Positions 9,363 through 26,318 of a stretch of DNA of 64,000 nucleotides are shown one piece after another. Made by a program: the position numbers and the translations under genes. The first letter of the stretch is position 1; each line of letters begins with the position of its first letter. Under the pieces are notes generated by a model. That model made no database searches, was not told the DNA's origin, and saw only the letters and a program-made list of their open reading frames with translations. The stretch lies in contig JAJEKV010000054.1 in the NCBI GenBank assembly GCA_021234155.1, positions 5,007,962-5,071,961 of the forward strand, written 5' to 3'. Source of the stretch: Isoetes taiwanensis (taxonomy: Eukaryota; Streptophyta; Lycopodiopsida; Isoetales; Isoetaceae).

Positions 9363-12300
9363 GGACTGTCCACCGTCAGGTTGGCTTGCTGGAATGTTAA
9401 CACTCTCAACTCTGATAAGGTGTGTACTATGTACGATTTGTTGGAGAGCATAGATGTTGTGTTCTTTTTAGAAACATGCGAGCATGAGGAGAATGGCTTG
9501 CCTGATATTGTTGGTTTTAAGTTATTATCGTCAGTCTGGAATCATAAAGGCTGGGCTCTTAAGGGTTATGGTGGCATTGCCTGTTATGTCACGGAAGAAA
9601 TTGTGCATTTGGTTAATGTGGTTGCTAATAAAGCAAATAAACAATATATAGATTGAATTACCTGGTAAGTTTAGCAAGGTTTATGTTGCTGGGTGTTATT
9701 TCCCACCAAGAGAATCTCCTACATATAAGAAAGGAGACTTGGATAAGGATGATCCTTTTTTCCATCTGGAACAGGATATGTTGGCCTTAAGCCTTTCTGG
9801 GGAAATCTTACTGTTGGGGGATTTCAATGGACGTACAGCAGACAATCAAGCCGCATTAGTAAGCTCAGATGGGGATCCGGAATGGGTTGAGATGTTGGAT
9901 GATGAGAGTGTTTGTGCTCAGGGTTGGAATAGAAACACTGATGATAAAGCAAAATGGATCACTCCACAAGGTAGACATGTTTTACACCTATGCAGTGGTT
10001 TTGATATGGTAATTTATAATGGCACTGCTCACTTTCCTGGGTCTGGCAAACGTACCTGTAAGAATGCTAGTGTTGTGGATTATATTATTGCAAAACCTTC
10101 TTTCAAAGAACAGGTGGTTGGCTTGTCCATTGGGCGTGAAAGAGAGGAGTCCAACCATGCACCTCTTCTCATTGAAGTCTCTGTGATAAGTAAGCACATA
10201 TGTTCTCAATCAGTTAAGCATAATAGACTGCATATGAATTTTGATAAGGCTGATCACTATAGTGCTTTATGTAAAGAAAAGGTAATGTCCACAGATTGGA
10301 CAGGTAATATATGTGATATTAGCAAAAAGCTATTAGAAAATTTACTTTCAGCTTCGTGGGATTGCTTTTTGTCACATAGACAACAGATGGGATTGCCATG
10401 CAATAGGCGGTTTGATTCTGAATGTAAACAGATGAGACGAAAGCTTAGAACATCATATGGATCGGAAAGGGTAGAAATAAGGAAAGTATATACTAAACTG
10501 ATAAGGCGGAATGAAAGAGAATACCTGCACTATAAACATCAAATGATGGTTACAGAACTGCTTGATAATCCTAAAAAGTTCTGGAACAGACTTAAGTCCA
10601 CCCAGCAACATAATCATGCCTTGGATGTGAATGCTCTCATGGCACAAGTGTGCGCGCTATATCATGTACCAGGTATGGATGGGAGGATGACTATTGAACC
10701 TAATGATTGTATGCTTTTTACAATCAATGATGTGAAGAGCGGACTCCGAAAATTATCAAATGGGAAAGCTCCATATGCATATAATATGGTGGCAGAAATG
10801 TTAAAGTGGGCTGGTGATGAGGTTGCTGATAAATTAGTAACACTGTTTAATGCGGTCTTAAGAGATGGTTTTCCCTTGGAATGGCAAATTAACAGGGTTG
10901 TACCTCTTCATAAATCTGGTAATGTCCATGATCCGGGTAATTATCGCATGATTATGATCAGCAGCATATATGCAAAACTGTTTGCTAGCATTTTGGAGTC
11001 TAAAATTAGCACTTGGGCTGAAACTAAAAATGTCAGAGCAGTTGGACAAGCTGGATTTAGACCCAAAAAGTCTACCACCGACCAGCTTGTTACACTCAGG
11101 GCTATGATGGATTCTGTTGTGGGCAAGAGAAAGCCACTATATGCCACTTTTGTAGATTTTGCTAAAGCTTTCGATACGGTAAATAGGAAACGTCTATGGC
11201 AGCATATGGTGGATCTAGATGTGCCCTGTAAATATCGAAATGCTGTGGGTAGACTTTATGAGAAAGTCTTGGTTCAATTATCTTCTCCATTTGTAGAAGT
11301 ATGTGATGAGTGTGTATGCAGTAACATTGGGGTCAAGCAGGGATGTCCCATGTCACCTACTTTGTTTGGGTTATTTATCGATGAACTGGAGAGTTGGATA
11401 CGCTCACAGGGAGGAGATGGTACACGACTTAGTGGATATGTCATCATGTTGCTTCTGTATGCTGATGATGTAGTCCTCCTTGCTAGGAGCATAGGGGGTA
11501 TGCAGGGATACTTAGATACGCTGGCGAAATTTTGTGATGCCAAAGGTATGCATGTTAATTTGAATAAAACTAAGGCTATTGTTTTCGGAGCAAATAAAGT
11601 CGATCATGTACATTTTTATTATAAAGGGGAACCCGTTGAGATTACAGAAGAGTATAAGTATCTGGGCTTGCTTGTTGATAAGAGTTCGACATGGAACCAA
11701 GCAGTGGAACACAGGGTTAATGCCGGTTTGAAGGCTTTATATGCTATGCAAAGGAAGTGTGTGAAGGCTGACATTTGGAATTTTGATATGAAACGCATGC
11801 TATACAAGGTCCTTGTGCAAACAGTTGTGCTATATGGATGTGAGATATGGGGGCCCGGATTGGCTAATGACACATGGAAAAGGGTAGAAAAGATTCAAAA
11901 GAAAAATTTTCATACTAAACTGGGTACTAAGATGCAAACACCATATGACATGATGCTCGCTGAGTGTGGTATGCTCCCATTGGAGATAGAGGCACTATGT
12001 AGACTTCTTAGATATTTGTGTAAAATTTTGTATGATATTTCTGAAAATAGCTTACCCAGGTTAGCATTAGAAGAAACCCGGATGAAGGGGTGGTTTGCAG
12101 ATATTGTTGATTGGCTGAGAAAGTGGGGAATGGATATAAATGAATTGGAAGGCCATAGAGAACACCTCGAAGAGTGGGTGCATGGGCATTACACTAGAAA
12201 AGCATGGCATATTCCGGCAGTTAAGAAGGAATATTATAGAGCAGTTTTCAATCCTGAACTGCGAGAGGCACAATACCTTAGAGAGGCCATATCAGTTAAA

Positions 12301-12684
12301 CATAGACATGCTATATGCAGAATGAGGCTAAGCTCACATCGCCTTGGGGTTGAGATTGGGAGATGGGCAGATATACCCCATGAACTCCGGCATTGTAGAC
12401 TCTGCAATGCGGGGGTGGTGGAGGATGAGGAGCATGTGCTGTTATGTTGTCATGCATACGATGACATTAGGGACAGATATAATATTGTTGATGGATTACT
12501 TGCAGATTTTTTTCTGTACCCAGGGTCTTGCATAAGAGCATACATTGTTGATATGTTGGAGCGTAGGGAGAGTAATTTGAAATCCTTGGATGTTGAAGAT
12601 TTGGAGATAGAGGAGCCTAGTGTTCTCTCATCTGAAGAGGCACTAGATGATATATTCTATAGTCATGAGATTGTAGTTCTTTGA
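9363..12684 (+). pseudogene. LINE ORF2: endonuclease-reverse transcriptase, one frameshift
   Basis: The frame opens right after the ORF1 TAG and reads LACWNVNTLN (endonuclease Asn), VVFFLETCEHEE (catalytic Glu), GGIACYV. At about 9651 one base is lost, and the next frame continues IELPGKFSKVYVAGCYFPP to the end. Endonuclease motifs are LLLGDFNGRT, VDYIIAKP and SNHAPLL (SDH is usual; Asn may be normal for this family). RT has NYRMIMISSIYAKLF, GQAGFRPKKST, TFVDFAKAFDTVN, GVKQGCPMSPTLFG, LLYADDVVLLA and YKYLGLLVD. The C-terminus has a Cys/His motif, CRLCNAGVVEDEEHVLLCC. It nicks target DNA and primes cDNA synthesis there. The downstream frame alone is 981 residues. Confidence 0.92.
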
Positions 12685-12686
12685 TC

Positions 12687-12714
12687 GTCTCATAGACCTG
12701 GCAGTCTCGTAGAC
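12687..12714 (+). other. LINE 1 3'-UTR double hairpin
   Basis: Two small stem-loops in a row, GTCT-cat-AGAC and GTCT-cgt-AGAC, separated by CTGGCA, lie just after the ORF2 stop. The same arrangement occurs at the ends of LINE 2 (14563-14592) and LINE 4 (44179-44205) with changed but pairing bases. A 3'-end structure recognised by the element RT is the likely role, as in other stringent LINEs. Confidence 0.55.
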
Positions 12715-12745
12715 GAAAACAATAAAATTTCTATTTCTATTTCTC

Positions 12746-14539
<1,794 letters not shown>

Positions 14540-14601
14540 CTAAAGTGACATTGTATGTAACTGTCTTATAGACCTGATGGTCTCACAAAGACGCAATAAT
14601 A
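14540..14601 (+). other. LINE 2 3' UTR with hairpin
   Basis: The short 3' UTR contains GTCT-tat-AGAC (14563-14573) and a second GTCT...AGAC pair (14580-14592), the same arrangement as in LINE 1, followed by AATAAT and the CACTT-repeat tail. Confidence 0.55.
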
Positions 14602-17735
<3,134 letters not shown>

Positions 17736-17783
17736 ATTGGGCTGCCAATTTTCACTTGTGAGGACGTTAGGTTCCCCTTATTG

Positions 17784-18155
17784 CAAATTGGGCGAGCGCC
17801 CAATTTGCCCACATTAGGGGGCTTGTTTCCACATTAGTATTAATGCATTCAAAGTCAAATTGGGCGCCTGCCCAATTTGACCTTCTGGACATGCCTTGAT
17901 CACGCACATAGTGAACACTGCATGACAAATTGGGCGCCCGCCCAAATTGGCCCTTGGTGTAGAAGAGGATAACTTTTGGGATATTATCAGGGATGCCGGC
18001 CAGGGGAGTCCTACTAGAACATGAACAAGGAGAGACTAGAAGGTCAAGTTGGGCGCCCGCCCAATTTAGGGGGGTCTTGCATATGATCATGGGGAAACTC
18101 GGAGTAGAAATTTAGGTGCCACCCCAAAGACAACTTAGGCGGCCATCCAATTTGG
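17784..18155. repeat. Cluster of five GC-rich palindromes (AAATTGGGCG...CGCCCAATTT)
   Basis: Copies lie at 17784-17807 (11-bp perfect arms, 2-nt loop), 17855-17880 (11-bp arms, 4-nt loop), 17926-17950, 18045-18068 and a decayed one at 18131-18155. The sequence between copies is unrelated. The cluster begins about 50 bp upstream of the 5' end of copy A of the DUF7869-like gene. Possible roles are protein-binding sites or hairpin-forming subterminal repeats. Confidence 0.9.
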
Positions 18156-18689
18156 GGAGGGGGATTTGCTTGCACATCACAATGGTATTACCATGGATGT
18201 ACTTGGGGAAAAACACACATGCACTAAAAAATAGCGTGCACACATGCTCTGCACACCATCCCCAAGACATGCAAGCACTGCATCAAAAAACAGAGTAGCT
18301 GAAAACCTGAAAAGGCCAATCTCCAGAACTGTGACTAAATTACATTCCACCAAGCCCTGTGACCCTAATCGAGCTCTTCTTGGTTAACACGGCAACTTCT
18401 TTACCAATACATATGAAGAGGCGTGATTGAAGAGTCGTGGATGAACAGGCGTCAACGAAAAGGCATGAATGAAGGGGCGTGAATTTGAATGAGGACAAAC
18501 ATAGCCCTTGAGATTACTTTTATGGCAAATAGACATCGAGCTTTGGCAAATAGAAACTTTTGAACAGCACAAACCTTTGGAGATTTAGTCGCCATGGGAT
18601 TTAAGCGCTGAAGATGGTCGGTGCCTTGAAGATTCTTGACCAGCCAAGAAGAAAGCATCAAGGTAACATCTCAGGCTGTCGCGATCTGC
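18156..18689. other. Unassigned spacer
   Basis: No gene is supported. A degenerate GGCGTGAATGAA-like motif recurs between 18420 and 18490. Minus-strand open frames here have no domain signature. Confidence 0.4.
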
Positions 18690-19321
18690 CTATGTTTCTA
18701 CCTGGATGCACATGTGCTCCTGGACATTCCATCTAGTTAGCCACTGCACTCTTTTATCCTTCCAACAATTCTTGAGTCGTTGTGGTCCCATTGCCACTGC
18801 ATAGGCCAAATGCGGTAGACGATCATCATCCATATTTACCACCTTCTGGAAATAGACGATGTGTCTATCAAGGGCCGCTTGCCGAAGTGGCAGGAAACCT
18901 GTCACCTGCAACAAAATTTGATATGGGACCGTGGATTTCACTCTAAGTGCCCGTGCTAAGAAGGCCTTCTGCACCTGTTCTAAGCCGCTCCAAGTAGCAA
19001 GGGACACCACTGGCCCCAAACTTCAACCCCGTACAAAAGAACGGGCTCTACCAATACCCTGAACAGATGTGCTTGATGTCCCCAATCATACAATTCTGCT
19101 CTGTGGTTATTGTTCTGCATTGCATAAAGTGCTTTCCAGCCTGCTGCTACACGCAATCTTATGGAAGTGTCCCAGCATAATGTAGAAGGAAACTCCACTC
19201 CCAGATACTTGTAGGTGGGTGTCACCTCCACTTGTTGCCCTCGGTAAGTGAATGAAGGGGGCCTTGGATGGCCCGAGGATGAGATTAGAACCACCTTAGT
19301 CTTGGCCAAATTGACGTTCAT
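18690..19321 (-). pseudogene. LINE 3: RT C-terminal fragment with one frameshift
   Basis: Minus-strand reading starts at MNVNLAKTKVVLISSSGH, then PTYKYLGVEFPS, WKALYAMQNNNHRAELY, LFRVLVEPVLLYGVEVWG. At about 19015 the frame shifts and continues GPVVSLATWSGLEQVQKAFL to 18690. It lacks the RT catalytic core and the zinc motif. Its wording (VVSLATWS-LEQVQKAFL) is much closer to LINE 4 at 43.2-43.4 kb than to LINEs 1 and 2, so at least two LINE lineages are present. Confidence 0.85.
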
Positions 19322-19493
19322 GTCTGTAATGCGAGAAAATCGAAAGGTTGGATAAGCATTTACATTTACATTTAAACATAATTTCCCTCCCGAAATTTGA
19401 ATGCAATTTCCCCCCTTATTTTAAAATAAAATCTCTCGCCTAACCTTGTTAAGCGCGCAACACGTGCCGTGGAGTGAATTGCATTAAATGGGA

Positions 19494-21623
19494 CTAGTAA
19501 TGGTGCCCAGCGTTGCTGGGCATAAGTTGAGAACCTGTGTGGACGAAAACCTATTCAGCCCAGACTTCTTTCCATAAATCTAACATAATGGAAATCAAGC
19601 CCAGTGTTGCTGAGCTATAAACGGTTTTTGTGCATTTAATACCCTTCCCCTTCCCTTTGCTTTGTGCTCTCTCCTGTGTTTCCCCTTTTCCTCATTATCC
19701 CACACACTTTCCTTTTTCCTTTTCCCTTTTTTCTTATTTTTCCTACACGTTATCTTTTTCTCTTCTCTCATTTTTCTTTTTTTAGCCCCCTTCCCTTCCC
19801 TTTCCCTTTTCCTTTTTCTATTTCCCTTTCACTTTCCCTTTTTCTAACAGGCTTTTTCTCTTCCCGTTACATCTTTTCCCCACCCTTCCCATTTTTCACT
19901 TTCCTTTTTTCCTTTCTTTCCTTTTGCTTTTCTTTTTCCCTTCCTATTTTCCTCTATTTTCCCCACCTTTTTATGTGGCCCTTTTCTTCTCCCACCCTCT
20001 TCCTCTTTATCATGTGTTCTTTTCCCCTTCTCTTTTCCCATTTCTCTCTCCCCTTTTCCTTGTGCATTTTTTCCTCCCCTCCCCCCTTTCTGCTTCCCTT
20101 TTCTTTTTTCTTTTCCCTTCCCTTTTCTTCCCTTTCCAACCCTTTCGATTTTCGCCATGCCCTTTTTCCCTTTCCTTTCCTCCTTCCTTTTCATTTTCGC
20201 TTTCCCTTTCCCTTCACTTTTCTTATGCCTCTTTCCATTTGCTTTTCTCCACCTTTTTATGTGCCCATTTTCCTCCTTTTCTCACCCTCCTCCGCCTTTC
20301 CCTCTTCCACTTTCCCTTTTCTCTCTCTCTCTCTCTCTCTTTTTTTTCCCTTCCCTTTTCCCCTTTCCTCATCCGTTCCCTCTTCCCCTTTTCCCTGTGC
20401 CCTTTTCCCATTTCTCTCTTCCTCTTTTTCCATTCATTGCTCTCCACCCTTTTCTCCTTTTCCCCTCCCCTTTCCTCCTTTTCCCACCCTTTCCCTCTTT
20501 TCCTTTTCTCGATGCCTTCTTATCTTCCTTTTTTCCCTCTTTGTCTTTTCCCGTTTCCCTGTCCCTTTTTCTATGTCATTTACCCCTTCCTTTCTCCTCA
20601 CCATTTCTCTCTAACCTTTTCCCTTCTTTTTTTCGATACTCTATTTTCGCTTCCCTTTTTTCTCTTTCTTCACCCTTTCCCTCTTCCCTTTTTTCGCATG
20701 CCTTTTTCCCCTTCCCTTTTCCCCTTTTCCTCCTGCCTTTTTTCTAGGTTCCCTTTTCCCCTTTCCATCTCCCTTTTTCTTTTTTCCTTTCCCTTCCCGT
20801 TTTTCCATGCGCTTTGTTCGTCCCCTTCTTTCCACCCTTTTCCTGTTCACCTTTTCCCCCTCCCTTTTCCTCCTTTTCCCACCATTTTCCTCTTTCCCTT
20901 TTCTCGATGCCTTTTTAACTTTCCTTTTTCCCTCTCTTTTTCTTTTTCTTTTTCTTTTTCCCTTTCACTTTCCCTTTCCCTTTTTCCATGCCATTTTCCC
21001 CTTTCCTTCTCCTCGTTTTCTCACCTTTTCTCTCTAACCTTTTCCCTTCCTTTTTTCGATGCTCTCTTTTCGCTTTCCTTTTCCTCTTTCTTTACCCTTT
21101 CCCTCTTCTCCTTTTTCCCATGCCCTTTTTCCTTTCCCCTTTGCCCTTTTCCTCGTGCTCTTTTTCTAGGTTCCCTTTTTCCCTTTTCACCTCCCTTTTT
21201 TTTTCCTTTCCCTTTCCTTTTCCCATGCGCTTTGTTCGTCCCCTTCTTCCCACCCTTTTCTCTTACCCTTTTTCTCCTTTCCCACCCTTTCTTTCTTCTC
21301 CTTTTTTCCGTGTCCTTTTTCCTTTCCCTTTCCCCCTCTCTATTTCTATTGTTTTTTCTGATTTTTCTCATGCCATTTTTCCCTTTCTTTTCCCTTTTCT
21401 TTGCCCTTTTCCTCTTCTCCTTTTTCCCTTTTCTTTTCCCTTTTACCTGCGCCTTTCCTACATTTCCTTTTTCTTTCCCCTTAAAAGACCAAATCATGAC
21501 TAATCATGGTAGTAGAAAGTCATGCAATGAATCTTGGCCTTTAGATTCAATCAGATGATCTCAGCCATTCGAATTAGGGCTTGATCCATTCAATACGGTA
21601 TAACATTATAATATAGGATAGGA
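19494..21623 (-). mobile_element. Non-autonomous Helitron-like element, complete by its ends
   Basis: On the minus strand it begins TCCTATCCTATATTATAATG at 21623, preceded by A, and ends with a GC-rich hairpin (GCCCAGCAACGCTGGGC), then ACCATTA and CTAG at 19494, followed by T. A|TC...CTAG|T with a hairpin just before the end is the Helitron hallmark. The first 70 bp (TATATTATAATGTTATA, then CAAGCCCTA, ATGGCTGAGAT) match the 5' end of the plus-strand element at 44378. No RepHel coding is present. The body is mostly the homopyrimidine tract. Confidence 0.72.
19640..21490 (+). repeat. 1.85-kb homopyrimidine tract with about 420-bp higher-order period
   Basis: The plus strand is almost only T and C (TTTTCCC units), with rare landmark words. 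Landmarks recur at fixed offsets: CTCTAACCTTTTCCC near 20609 and 21032 (423 apart), TTTCTAGGTTCCC near 20741 and 21163 (422), GCGCTTTGTTCGTCCCC near 20809 and 21227 (418), and TCGATGCC near 20509 and 20904 (395). Open frames of 316 and 544 residues (Phe/Ser/Pro/Leu only) are by-products of composition. Confidence 0.9.
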
Positions 21624-24600
21624 TGTTTGAAATTCAAATTCTATGTGCATTTAATAACGAGGTCCATATTTAATTCCTCATGGTCAATTATGGAAACGGT
21701 CCTTTTTTTTTAAAAGATCCATTTATTTTAGGCACGACGCTTGTCATGCATGCATGAAGGATCCATACATGGCCCCTTTAAAAGCCCGTTCTACTCTTTG
21801 ACTGCAGTTTTAGAAATTTCTGCATTCTCCCTGTTGCCTTGGCGCCTTCTGCTGCTCATCACACTGTCGCCTTCGGATTCTCAGTTTGCCAATCATCTTC
21901 TTGTCGCCTTCGTATCGGCGTCCTCTCCTCCTGAACCAGTTGTCGGCTTCGGATCGCCATAACTTGGCGCCTTCTGCTTCTCATCCGCTTGTCACCTTCC
22001 TCTTGGCGCCTTCTTCTCTTGATTGTCCTATCGCCTGCAAGTCCCTGTACACTTGGCGACGCGTACCAGTTGATGGCATCTCACCCCACGACAGGAGGCA
22101 AAGGTAAGCATGACTATTTGTTTAATATTAACTTGGCAGTATCTCTCAGCGCCTGCTTGATTGATACTGCCACATCATAAATATAACCCTTAGTGATCCT
22201 TACTTGCATGGCCCCTGGTGCAAATTGGGCTGGGGCTTTCTTAGTTCCATTTCAAGTATAGCTAGGTATTATAAGTCTACAACTTCGTGGTTGCCTCATA
22301 GAACCGTACTTATGCCCGACAATGCCGGGGACCCATAAATAGTATGTGCTATAGTTATTTCCATTCGATGTGCTACACAAAGTGCTGCAACTACAGGTAA
22401 ACTTCTGCCCTCCTACTTCAATGCTTCGAGGTCTTTTAGGATTTTTTAGGAATCCTGAATTTCAAAGTAAGAAGAATGTAGAAGAGATGTTTTAGTTCTT
22501 GGGTTGAAGGTATGGAAAAGGCACACGGTTGAAGGTATGAAGGTATGGGTTGCTTCACTTCATTTCTGCCTTTGGTTTTGCAGGTCGCAATGTATAATAA
22601 GTAGATATCCTATCCTATTGTTTAAATTTGGTTTTTCCGGGGTTCCGAAAACTTTTTGGATTTTTTTTTTCAGGTTGGTTTTCTAAGGTTTAGAAGCTTT
22701 TAGCTGCTGGAAAACTTTTCAGGCATTCCAAAAATCGGGTTGGGTTTTCGTATGATTTTTTTAATCTAGGTTTTTGTCCCGAATTCTTCTTCTGTCTTTT
22801 GGCTTGGCTCCACCTCATTTGATCGAGGGAGGAGTAGAGCTCGGCATGCAGGTCACGTTTTTGCCTCCAAAACTATTTGCTCTAGACTTACGATCTATAG
22901 CCATGAGTTTGAATACCAGGTATAGGGTTTTGGGTTGCAGCTGGTAATCGAAGCATTTTTCATGTGTTCTAATTTTGCCCTTTCCCTGTGGGTATGCATA
23001 TTCTGCAAAGAAGATCTTAAGCCACAAATCTAGGAGAAATCGGTTGCATATATATTGTTTGCATATCTGTAGAGGTTTAATATTCTCTGTAAGATTTCTC
23101 AATGTTCTCTGTAAGATTTCTCCCCTTTTCGTCTTTGCAAGAATTTAACTTATTTCTTCATTTCGATTTGTGTGATTTCCACTGAGTTATTTGACCTCCA
23201 TATCTTACAGAGAAAGGGCGGCATCATAACTGAAGAATTGTAAAAGGATTATTCCAGCTCTTTTATGAATACAGGATGGCCTTTGGCTATCCCATCTTCA
23301 GCAAGGAGTTTTGTGGGTTTTGCATTCAGTTTTGTAGCAGGTTTTTCTGGAGCCGTTGATGACTTAGACCCAAGCAAGGGATCAAAGCTATTACCCTAAA
23401 CTCTGATCGGGAGCTTACATGTTATCTGGCATGCTGGCAGCAGCAACAGATCGAGGTACATCTGTTTGATTGCTTGAAAACTTCCTAATTTTTCCTTATC
23501 AAATTATGCTCTTTCTGCATGCAACTTAGATATATTCGATTCACCTACTTAGTTATTCTATTGCATGAATCTGTCATTGTTGCTGCAGTGTAGTTGCCAT
23601 GGCCTCCCCTCTTCCTGTTAGTCGTGATTCTTACGGTATGAGTGAAGAATCGGGAGCCTTTCTATTGCTAAACTGTGATTTTGCATGTGTTGCAAAACGA
23701 TCAGGCTAGAACTGTTCTGCTGCAAAACGATGATTTCCTTGCTGTAGGTTGGAGGTGTATAATTTGCTACTAGAGAATACTTGAAATTCCTCACAACTTG
23801 AGGTGTGTTTGCTCCATTTGTTCAAGCATGATTACTTTTGGATTCTCATGATACTTACAGGCGATGATCTAGGCGTGCAGGTGGCTTGGAATGGATTCAG
23901 AGCTTCAAGTTGTGTGTTAGAGTTTGTTCTATCGTGTAGTCTACATAATACTTGATTTCATTATAATTTTCTATTTATTTGTCTCTGTGGAATACTTACT
24001 GCATGCTTACTGGATGCAGGACACTGTTATACTTGTATTATGCAGAATTATGCTATACTGCTATACTGGAGGCGAGAATGTTTGATACTGCCATGGACTA
24101 GATCATATCTTTCTCTGATTTCTTTGCTTTGCTTATTTCTTAGAAAAATGGGTCTCCTCTGATGTTTTTCCTTCATGCTTGAGCTTTGCAAATCTTTTAG
24201 CTTTGAGAAACATCTTTTATGGATAGACTAGGTTCTTCCAAATTATCACGCTTTGAGAGAATATCTGTTATGGGTGAACAATAATACTGTTATTACACTA
24301 CAACCCCAACATTGGGTCCACGGCTGAAAACAACAGTAAAAACAAATACGAGTTGACAACCCAGAAATGTTCAGATGTTTCTGCATAGAGGCTACTCATA
24401 TCAACAAGTAACATGAAGCTCAGATTCAACTAGAACTTATAATTTAAGAAGAATTCCTTACATCGGGCAGGATTCTGAAGTAGTGAAAATCACCGCCTAT
24501 AATTCGAAATGGTTCACCATCTTTCATTGCCTATCTATGATAGAACACATTGATTTGTATGTTTTCAGCTTTGGTTGCTATCATCTAACATTCGTGAAAG

Positions 24601-24927
24601 TCGTCAAACTCCATTTGTTAAAAAATGCTGCTTACGGTTTAGGAATTATTTCTCTCTTATTATTACAAGTTTTGGCTTAATTCTTGTGGCCATGAGTTTT
24701 TAACTATATGAAGTACAATGTCATGTTGTTTTGGAGTGTTCATAAGTTATATCGACTTCCAAATTTAATAGAGAATTTTTTATACAGAATTTTGGACAAA
24801 ATTATATGTTAAAATCCTCCAAAATCACCATCTATAAGTATCACGAGGGTAATGAATGATGCATTCTACTTATATCTACATAGAAAATTACTCTATCAAC
24901 TTGTATATAGTGTAATAGGGTTTAACC
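21624..24927. other. Unassigned AT-rich region with weak exon-like signals
   Basis: 21830-22030 is rich in GGCGCCTTCT/CGCCTTCG words, like a GC-rich 5' UTR. It is followed by an ATG at 22075 and a consensus donor, GCAAAG|GTAAGC, near 22103. A short acceptor/donor pair lies near 23590-23640 (CTGCAG ... TTACG|GTATGAG). I could not join these into a protein with a recognisable family. The rest (22.2-24.9 kb) shows no supported gene. Confidence 0.3.
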
Positions 24928-25431
24928 ATGCAATTAACTAGAGATGGAACTGGTATGCCAGAGGATGCTATGCTCTGGTTGGGTCGCATGAAAGTGTATT
25001 ATGCGGCTACTAAGAAAGGCGATACAGTAAAGGTGTAGCATGCCTCTCTTAAGCTAAAAGGTACTGCTGCTTCATGGTGGGCTATTCACACTAACAACGG
25101 AAAGACCTTTCGGTCTTGGACCAACTTTTATAAACGATTCAAAAATGAGTATGCGCCTCATTTTGATCGTTGTCATGTGCTAATATCTCTTAGGGAGTCG
25201 GTGCAAATCGGGACTTTACAGGAGTATGTTAGTAAGCTCCGCGGGTTGTTAGTGAGACTTCCCGACCTTACCCCTCATATGAAGGTGGACCACTTTGTGA
25301 ACGGTCTAAAGGAAATCAGTGTTAAGACACAACTTTTGCAAGCGGAACCCAAAGGTTTCGAGGTTACTCCAAAATTTGGTGTTGATTTGTGGAGTTGTTC
25401 CATTCTTGGAGTGTTCTTGACTCTTCTTTGA
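24928..25431 (+). pseudogene. LTR-retrotransposon gag capsid fragment
   Basis: An ATG at 24928 starts MQLTRDGTGMPEDAMLWLG. TAG at 25036-25038 interrupts in frame, and the capsid continues: LKGTAASWWAIHTNNGKTF, WTNFYKRFKNEYAPHF, LRESVQIGTLQEYVSKLRG and VDHFVNGLKEISVKTQLL. This is the classic plant Ty3 gag block. After about 25360 the frame shifts and similarity fades. No zinc knuckle or pol follows. The 5' end of another copy begins about 180 bp downstream. Confidence 0.75.
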
Positions 25432-25607
25432 GCAATACTGCTACTGCACTATTGAGTTCTTGTGATAGAACTTCTGAAGCTAGGCTTCAGGCTGATCTTG
25501 GGGATCAGCAACGGTTGTGCATAGGGAGTTCTGGGAACTCGCGGTTGAGGGGAACTGTAGGAGTTCTAGGTAGCACAATCTGTCCTACTTTCTGTAGGTT
25601 TGACAAT

Positions 25608-26318
25608 TTAGTATCAGCGCATAGTTTAGAGCCATGGCTGATCCAACGCAGGAAATGGCGCAACCAATTGATGGTCTGCCAGCTATAGCGTTAACCAGTG
25701 GCATAGTACCTGCACTCCGGGACATCCATTTGGAGGACTTGCCTGTGTTCGACTTTGAGACGTTGCTACAGGCACAACCCAGTGTGGGGTTGTCAGTTCC
25801 TTCTATAACTGCTACCATGTGCAGCCTATTACTAGAATCGGACACCCTGGGGGTAATCCAGTTCCACAAACGGGCTTGGCAACTGGTGGGCAAGTGCTGT
25901 TACTAGTGGAGTAGGCTCTGGGAGCAGTACTCCTACAACACCAATGCTGACGACTGCAACAGCAGTTACCGCAACACCAGGGGGTTCCCAAGATGAGCAA
26001 TCTTTGATTGCTAAAACCCTGGACAATATGCAAAGGCAAATGAACCGATGGATTATTGAGAGCATTGCCCGGGAGCAACGCCTTAAAGAATCTCTTGATC
26101 GGCTCATGCAGAACTCTAAGAGTGCTACAAACAACTCTACAACCCAAACGGTACGAGGTACTGCAAGGGGACGGGTGGCTACGAGTGCACCACTTGGGGT
26201 TGGTTGCATTGTGCCAGACACAACAAACTCAGCTGTTGGTGAGTCTTTTGAAGAGACCTTGAATGGACTCTCTAAGGAGGAGATCAAGGCTCTAGAAAAG
26301 ATGAAGATGCCAGAATGA
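25608..26318 (+). pseudogene. Primer-binding-site-like sequence and gag N-terminus of a related element
   Basis: TTTGACA (LTR-type end) is followed by ATTTAGTATCAGCGC, close to the initiator-tRNA-Met primer-binding site TGGTATCAGAGC, at about 25605-25620. An ATG follows at 25634 (MADPTQEMAQPIDGL). Frame 25634-25906 then shifts to 25944-26318, which has a helical stretch, LIAKTLDNMQRQMNRWI to RLKESLDRLMQ, and ends EEIKALEKMKMPE. This resembles the Gln/Thr-rich N-terminus of plant gag. The order (capsid, then leader plus gag start) is inside-out relative to one element, implying two joined copies. Confidence 0.5.

Larger units (their letters stand above)
9107..12745 (+). mobile_element. LINE 1 (non-LTR retrotransposon), 5'-truncated at ORF1
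   Basis: Contains the C-terminal end of ORF1, a nearly full ORF2 (endonuclease, RT, C-terminal zinc motif), a 3' UTR with a double hairpin at 12687-12714, AATAAAA at about 12721, and a simple-repeat tail of TTTCTA units grading into (CCCT)n. Its 5' side ends at the Ty3 LTR at 9106, so the remaining ORF1 is either lost or displaced. One frameshift in the endonuclease region is the only gross lesion, so it is a relatively young copy. Confidence 0.9.

Noticed and set aside
19664-21558. Long plus-strand open frames of 316 and 544 residues
   Set aside because: They consist almost only of Phe, Ser, Pro and Leu because the DNA is pyrimidine-only. They overlap in different frames and have no domain.
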